NCBI GenBank assembly: GCA_001953115.1
Contig: LSSL01000506.1
Location: forward strand, 1 to 42,174
DNA length: 42,174 nt
Reading direction: 5' to 3'
DNA from: Smittium mucronatum
Taxonomy: Eukaryota; Kickxellomycota; Harpellomycetes; Harpellales; Legeriomycetaceae
Shown here piece after piece: positions 35,401 to 42,174 of this stretch; position 1 is the first letter of the stretch; the number at the start of each line of letters is the position of its first letter. The translations under genes and the position numbers were made by a program. Below the pieces are notes generated by a model that did not search any database, had not been told where the DNA came from, and saw only the letters and a list, made by a program, of their open reading frames with translations.

Positions 35401-38400
35401 ACATCTTCATTTTGAGAAAATAACTTTCTTCTAATTTTTTTCAATAAAATAAAATTAGTTATTTGAGCTTTGAGTGGTATAATAGTACCTAGAGATAGAG
35501 TTTTAATACTCTTCGGTTCTCAGATCTCTTGGAATTCGCAATTATTAATATCAATGCAATAATAAGCTGTGGATTTAAACTTTTCGAATACTTTGTAGTA
35601 ACTTATTCTCATTTTTCTTATTTTGATTTCCATCTCAGAATTTTTAATAGAGATATAGTATTTTTTTTAGCTTATTCACTTATTAAAATTTATTGGAAGT
35701 AATTAGGAAGATTTTCAGTTTAATTAGAGGTTGAATATGTTTTTTCGACAGCTCTCTTGATTTTTTAATCATAAAAAAAAAGTAAAATTTATGATTATAT
35801 TAATATTTTATATTTTATTGAGAGTTTGCTTATATAAAAAATCAATTTATTTTTAAAAATACTAAAGGAAAAAATATTTTTAATATAAGCTAAAACTTAA
35901 AATTTTATCAAATAAAGAAATAAAAAATACGCAAAAGTCTATTAGAATTTTTAATAAATCTTACTATTAGCCCGTTGCTTAAATAGCCAGATTTAAAAGA
36001 AAAAGGTACCTAGATTTTCTGGTCTAACAATAAAATGCAAGAAAATGTTTTCTGTTTGAAAGGAATATGAATAATAAACCATTTTTTGAATTTATTTACC
36101 ATATATATATGATATAGCTATAATTAATAGTCTTATCATAAATTTTATGCAGTTAGAGGCTTTTAAACATCTGCGCTATCGTGGCATGAGAGTGAGAATT
36201 AATTAGTTTTGTATTATTAGTGTTTAAATCAAAGATGGGGTTTTAAATCATGTTTGAAAATTTTAACCCCTCTATTTTTATCTTTTGAAATTATTTGTAT
36301 AGAATCTGATTTGATTTTTTTGTTTCTATAAATAAAAAAAAGTGATATGATTCGTTGTAAAATGTTTAAGTCATAAATATTTGAAAAATTGTCTGTTTAT
36401 GTTATAATTAATAATTAGAATTTGTATAAATTAATTTTATTATCCTATTGAATGAAATGATAAACCTTTTTATTATTTTATTTCACCTAAACCCAAATCT
36501 CCAATATTTTTTTCTGGAATATTTGGAATAAATATTCTGTTTTTTAATTTTTATTTTAAAGGGTTTAGGGTCGCGTTGAAATATTTTATTTTTACATTTC
36601 TATTTTCTAAAAATAACAAAAATAATGTTTTTTATATTTTACATTTAAGTTTAATTATTGAAAATAATCAATTACACACGGAAGATTGATTGATAAGCAT
36701 ATTTTTCTCTTATTATTTTATCATTACGATTGACAAAATTTTAGTTAATAACCGAAAAGATATACAGGTTACCTATGATTAAATAAAATATAAAAATAAC
36801 GATCATACCAAATTAATTCATAATTATATATGCCTTGAATTCGCTTAAATATATTTATGCTGCATATGGATATGATAATAATCTGAATGTGGTTTTTTTT
36901 TGTGGATTTGATCTATATTTGATTTGGAACATTTTTTCAATATTGATATCGATAATTTTAGTTAGTTATTATTGAGTTTGTTCTATATTTTACATAAAAA
37001 TAATTCCACAAAATAAATATTCCAATAAAAAAGGTTATTTCTACCATAATTTTTTTTTATCTTTTAGTTTTTTTCATAATATATAAATAAGTTACGCTAT
37101 TTTTGAGTGAAGGAAATTTATTTAGCGCATTAATATCAATTTACCAAAAAAAATGATGTTATTTTTATTATAATTTCAGTACTATAATTAAAGATAAGAA
37201 ATCTTTTCGTTTAATAGTTATTATATTTTTATCGATATTACTATATTTATATCTATAATTAGACCCCTTCTATCCAATTTAACTGATATTTAATAAAAAT
37301 TAAGGGTGAATTGAATAGTATTTTTATTTTTTAATTCTTTTTGTTAAAATGAAATTTTCACAAATAATCTTTTATCATATTTTTACAATAATTAGTATTA
37401 AATTGAATTGATTTTAAAAATTTACACAAGGTATTTTTCTTTGTTTAAATGGTTTAGATAAAATTTAAGAGTTTTTTTAGGTAATATTATTATTACAGCT
37501 ATTTTACAAAATTAAAATATGTTTAATAGCCAAATAGGTTAAATATCATTAAAAAATGATCGAATTCATTTAGGAATCATATCTATACAAAAAAAAATAT
37601 ACATTTAAAATAAAAAGTCTTTATCACAATTTGAAAAGAAGAAAATAGAGCAAAATAAATTTGAAAAACATAATTTTTCATTTATTTCGGGTATAGATAT
37701 AATAATTAACCAGATTTTTTATAAGAGAAATACGAAAAATATCCAGAGAAAATTTAAGGGTCATATTTCAATGAATGATAAATGAAAAAATTTATTATTA
37801 AAACGAATTATCGATTATGATATTTCAATTAAAATTTTTTAAAATTTTTTACCACTTTTATATTTCAAAAAATTGTCTATTGTTGAAATTTTGAACTTTT
37901 TTAGTAAATAGCTGATTTTTTTTTAATATTATGTCATTAAAAAACGCACTAAAAATCAAAAAAAATAATACATATTTTACATAAAAAAATCACTCCAAAT
38001 GCAATAATTTTCTTCTCTGTACTACCTTTGAGCGTATAATACAAATGACGGGATCTACCAAAAAAAATTCTGTAACCAAAATTTAATATTATTAAGTAGG
38101 ATAATTATAGATTTTATATTAAGGAAGACCTCAAACATTAATTTTTATACACAATTTATTTCAAAATATATGCTATTTTTTGGAATAAATTTGAAATAAT
38201 TAAAATTAAAAATTGGCAATTTTTGCAAAAAGTTTTAGTTTACAACTACATTTTTGATACCTTTCGTTCAAAATTTTAGCTAATTATCAGAAAAAAGTCG
38301 TTAAAATGATAGAGCTTAAATGCGAGATATGGCTAGGTATTTAGTTATTATAATACCCATATATTATTAGTTTTTACTACAATTAAAATGTTTTAAATAA

Positions 38401-38698
38401 ATAAATAACAATAATTGAAATTATATAGCTACCAATTAGATAAAAATGTTAAAATTTTCGTGAAAAATTATTTAAAACCAAAATTTAAATTAATTACTGA
38501 TATTAAAATTAATACTTGCTAAAATTATGGATCATAATTGAGAAAATCTAAAATTTTGCTAATTGGATCTGTCACTCATATTTTTTTATGTATATCCCAA
38601 AAAGCTGCTGATACTTAAATTTCTAATTTTCCTAGGCGATTTATTAAACAGGGACTGTAAAGTTATGCAGGAAATTTTAGTAAAGTAAGTACCAAAAA

Positions 38699-38719
38699 AT
38701 TATTATTATTATTATTATT
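38699..38719. repeat. (ATT)7 microsatellite
   Basis: Seven ATT units in a row; a simple repeat expected in this composition. Confidence 0.85.
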
Positions 38720-40131
38720 CATTTTTAATTTTTAATTTTCAAATAAAGATAAAAATATCAAAAATTAATATTTCTTTTAAATAAATACCACTTATTTATT
38801 AATTACCGGTTAAAAAATAAAATTTATTGAGAACTAAAACTATCGATTTATAATTTTTAGTAATCTCTATCTTTTGATAAATTCAAATCTAATTAAACGG
38901 TTTGGATTAATTTAAAAAATTCCAAATTTATATGAAAAATATAATTTTATTATTATAAATCCAAAATAACGTGCTTAATAATAACTTTTATAAAAATTAG
39001 GATTTTAGATTTATATTTCTGCATGAAAATCATGAAAATCGTCAAAATCATGAAAATTTATCGATTATATAATTTAACTTATATCAATTTAGTAAATAAA
39101 AATTATCGGATCTTTAAATTTATAAAATTTGGTGCTTATTTTTTATCTTTTCTGCATCTAAATAATCATATAGCTCTTATTCACCTGGTAATATATAGCT
39201 TCTATAAGAATTCTTGAAAATTTTATAATTAAAATATCATATAAAATTTAGTGATTTAATAAAAATCGCACAGAAATATTTTTTCATATTCATTTTTTGA
39301 GCTAAAGTGGCTTACTCGTTAAAATAATCAATTTTTTTGCATATATATCATCATTTTTAACCTAGAAAATTAAATGAATATCAAAATTATACAATAAATC
39401 CACAATTTAAAGGTGAATTCGATTTCATAACTCATAATGAATAACTATCGCAAAGTAGCTGATTAAATTCAAGTAATAATTAATAAAAAAAAGACATTTT
39501 GTGGTTTTAGGATTTATCATTTCATTTTTTTAATCATAAAAACCATTCTTTATAAATTTTAGTTTCAGAAATATAGTGCTTTTCATAGAATATGAACTGA
39601 TGATTTCAATTTGATATTGATACACTCTCCAAAATTTAACAAAAAATGCAATTATAATTTCTTTTTTTTGCAAAAAATTTCAACAATAATTAATCTTTAA
39701 AAAAATTTGAAAATTTATATTTTTTTTTCCAATCGATATGATGAAAATATTTCCTACTTTACACATAATATTTTTTTTTATTTTCTTAGCATATAAACTA
39801 AAGTTTATTCGGTAAGATTATGTTCTACCGATAAAATAATCCAGACAAAAATAGCTTTAATCTAAGGCAATTAAATAATAATAATAAAAACTCTGATTAA
39901 AGAATTAATTAGAACTTAAATTAAATATATTTACTGAGTTAATTTAAAAATAAATCTATATTATTTAAATTAATAAGAATAAGAATAATTATATTCAATT
40001 TTATAGTTATTTGTAAAAGTATGGGAATATTTGTTTATTTAATTATATTTTTAGTATGAAAAATCAATAAGGGATTTCTCATTTACTTATTATACTAAAT
40101 AAACTTAGCCCATTCGTTAAAGGGAGGCGCC

Positions 40132-40151
40132 AAATTTTCAATTGAAAATTT
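40132..40151. repeat. Perfect 20-bp palindrome
   Basis: AAATTTTCAATTGAAAATTT is its own reverse complement. It directly follows a rare GC-rich hexamer palindrome, GGCGCC (40126-40131). Long A/T palindromes arise by chance in such DNA, so no role is claimed. Confidence 0.8.
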
Positions 40152-41671
40152 ACGCATTAAATAAATTAGAATAAATCCTTGGATTTATAGTTATTATTTT
40201 TTTCTATCTGGAAGATAATCATAACCTATTAAAACCGTTCGCTGATATTTTAAATTCAAAAAAAAAAATACTAAAAAAATAAAGTTATAAAAGCTTTTGA
40301 AAGAGTTGCAAGGATTTTTTTGTATTTTATGAATTCAGGTTAGATAGCTAGATACGCCAAATCTTATAGATAGGCAAAAACTTATATTGTAGTCTGTCAG
40401 GCATATAAAAAATATCTTATTTATCTTATTTGTGAGTCATACATATTTTTATTGTAATTCTCGCTTCGCCCCAAAGATTTTTATATTTTCCATAGAAATT
40501 TCACTGAAAATTCTTACTATTTATAGTTTTTTTCTTAAGAAATCTACCTGGTTAAATCCTAATTCTTTTTTTTTGTCGTTTTTGGAAGATATATATCCAT
40601 ATATAAGTTTTAAGATTAGCTATTACGTACCAATTATTTCCAAAACTTGAAAACTTCATTATTGGTATCGGGGAGATTTTTATTAGTATATTCTATCTAC
40701 TAAAAAATATAGCGTATTTTTTTATTTAGCAGTATTTTATCTAGGCTATCATAGTTGCTTTGTCATCTGAAAGATAGTAATACTCTTTCTTTACTCAATA
40801 ATTCTATTTTTTTCTCTGGAGCAAAATTTTAGAATATATAAAATCAGAAGAAGTTATTTAGCGCTTTTTTGGTTCATAATACACAAGATCTATTTCTAGC
40901 AAGCTATATAGAGAGATCATGGACCTACTTTTCTTTTTTTTTTGTTAAGAATTTTTTTTAATAAATTTTTAATTGCATCAGAAATTTTGTAAACAAGTAG
41001 ATCTATTGAAATAGAGTTTTTTTGATAGATAAAAAGACAGAAGGTTATGTTAAATATATTTTTAAAGATAAAAGATAAACACATAAGGATCATTTAGTGG
41101 AAAAAACACAACTTCTTGTTTTAATAGTTTAAATGATACTCAAACTTTGATTAAATATCCTAAATAAGGCCATTGGAAGAATTGAAATAAGAATTAATTA
41201 ACTTTTTTAAACGGTATTCGGTTATTTGAACAAATATACACACAGATATCAGTCTTCAATATAAAAAATAATTTCAGTTTACGAATATGAATTTATTCCA
41301 ATATCAATTTATTGCTCTCCAGAAAAGAGACTTTGAAAATTATAGACTGAGAGTTTAAATGTGATTTGATTGAAAGATTTTTGAAAAACAACAGAACTTG
41401 TCAACTATGACCATTTAATTGCGTATATATACTTAAATCAATGAAGTATGGAAAATTCATCGATTTATTTATAATCTATCACAAAATTTGGATTTTAAAC
41501 TCAATTTATTATTGAATAAAATATAAACTATCTTTATCATTTGATTTAAATAATTACCATAGAAAAGATATCTTCTGTGTTAATATTAAAATATAAAGGG
41601 CTATTAACAAAAATAGACCGGGTTTTCAAAATAGCTGCAAAAATAGACAGATTTTAAGCCCTAAAGAGTGA

Positions 41672-42174
41672 AATACCTTGTCTTGGTTTAGGGGCTTAAT
41701 GGTGTACTTTTCAAAGTCCACTAGACCAAAATTTCACACAGATTTGTACTATTCTTGGTTGGAAATAGTGGATACAGCGCACAGTGATTCGGAGGACAGG
41801 TGTTCCAGAGGAGGGCCATCTAGAAACAAGAGGAACCGGTCGCTTAGAACAGCTGAGACATAGTCTAGTGCACAAGTCCAGAGTTCGTCAGTCAGACGGA
41901 TCTCAGCGTCTAACAGCCATTTGTAGGAAAGTCATGTCGATCAATCCCACGTTTGGGTAGGAGCCTAATTTTATTAATACTGTTAGAACTAGGCTCTGAC
42001 TAGAAGCTCAGTAGATTCAATGAACTATTGTTCGTTGACAAAGAGCTTAATTCTTGACTGCATGTACCTCAGTCATACATTTACTTGAAGCAATGCCAGG
42101 GAGGGTCTTTCGGTTGGTAGACTGCACCCTTTTTCCGATAGTACGCAGCCGGTAGTCCTGCAGAGGAGCTTATT
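41672..42174 (+). pseudogene. Retroelement RNase H relic, continuing past the window edge
   Basis: The frame at 41678 reads SWFRGLMVYFSKS, then RPKFHTDLYYSWLEIV, close to the RNase H start 'FHTDAS.SGWGIV'. After a frame change, 41814 onward gives GHLETRGTGRLEQLRHSL, then VRQSDGSQRLTAICRKV and MSINPTFG, matching 'H.N..EL.AL..AL' and 'V.V.SD.QTAIA..RK.GSINP'. Further right, in the first frame, MYLSHTFT, a stop, and SNAREGLS resembles the 'Y.PG..N.ADALSR' tail after RNase H. Two catalytic Asp positions are visible. Stops and frameshifts mark it as decayed. The WFRGL segment is shared with the relic at 13.25 kb. GC content is far above the adjoining desert, suggesting a younger insertion. DIRS-like or Ty3-like origin is not resolved. 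Confidence 0.62.

Larger units (their letters stand above)
32437..41671. other. Extremely AT-rich gene desert, part 4
   Basis: More than 9 kb without any frame of protein character on either strand and without a recognisable RNA gene. Contents are A/T homopolymers, a small GCATTCC/GGAATGC hairpin at 35178-35199, the (ATT)7 tract at 38699 and a palindrome at 40132. Composition changes sharply near 41620, where the retroelement relic approaches. Confidence 0.6.

Noticed and set aside
19200..41660. Possible CRISPR array or organelle DNA in the AT-rich part
   Set aside because: No regularly spaced direct repeats exist, and no mitochondrial genes, rRNA or tRNAs were seen; the region carries only nuclear-type transposon relics.

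Overview
The window reads as nuclear DNA of a small-genome eukaryote, most probably a fungus. It is very AT-rich throughout. Its genes carry short GT-AG introns: 14 can be reconstructed, 60 to 121 bases long, and all join in frame. The standard stop codons are used. The gene families (separase, PIG-H, an augmin-like coiled-coil protein, and a small zinc-ribbon protein beginning MFFF of a type I associate with fungi) fit a fungus that keeps augmin, so not a budding or fission yeast. A low-GC early-diverging fungus would fit, but the sequence alone does not settle the lineage.

Layout. Bases 1-16 are a poly-G run at the contig edge. A decayed DDE transposase lies at about 235-1300 (minus). A 39-bp tandem repeat sits at 2632. 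The gene block follows: a two-exon zinc-ribbon gene (3407-3771, plus), a two-exon gene resembling the augmin subunit AUG8/HAUS8 (4460-5838, minus), a six-exon separase of 2068 aa (6222-12876, minus), and an eight-exon gene of 1051 aa ending in a PIG-H domain (14945-18688, minus). A decayed retroelement RNase H fragment (13244-13565) lies between separase and PIG-H. From about 19 kb to 41.6 kb no intact gene can be recognised. This desert is extremely AT-rich and holds only relics: GC-richer hairpin repeats near 20.5-21.3 kb, a Gag-like relic at 25.4 kb, a possible LINE reverse-transcriptase scrap at 30.25 kb, and a repeat shared with 13.95 kb at 32.4 kb. The last 500 bases jump in GC and contain a second retroelement RNase H relic running off the window edge.

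How the genes work together. Separase cleaves cohesin at anaphase. AUG8/HAUS8-type proteins attach augmin to microtubules for spindle branching. So two neighbouring minus-strand genes act in chromosome segregation, each with its own upstream gap; there is no evidence of an operon. PIG-H acts in the first step of GPI-anchor synthesis at the ER. Its unusually long disordered N-terminal extension is the most distinctive coding feature. The relics show many in-frame TGA/TAG/TAA codons explainable as C-to-T changes, and the diverged repeats differ mostly by transitions. This suggests, without proving, a RIP-like or deamination-driven decay that produced the AT desert. I did not find a convincing new multi-gene system.
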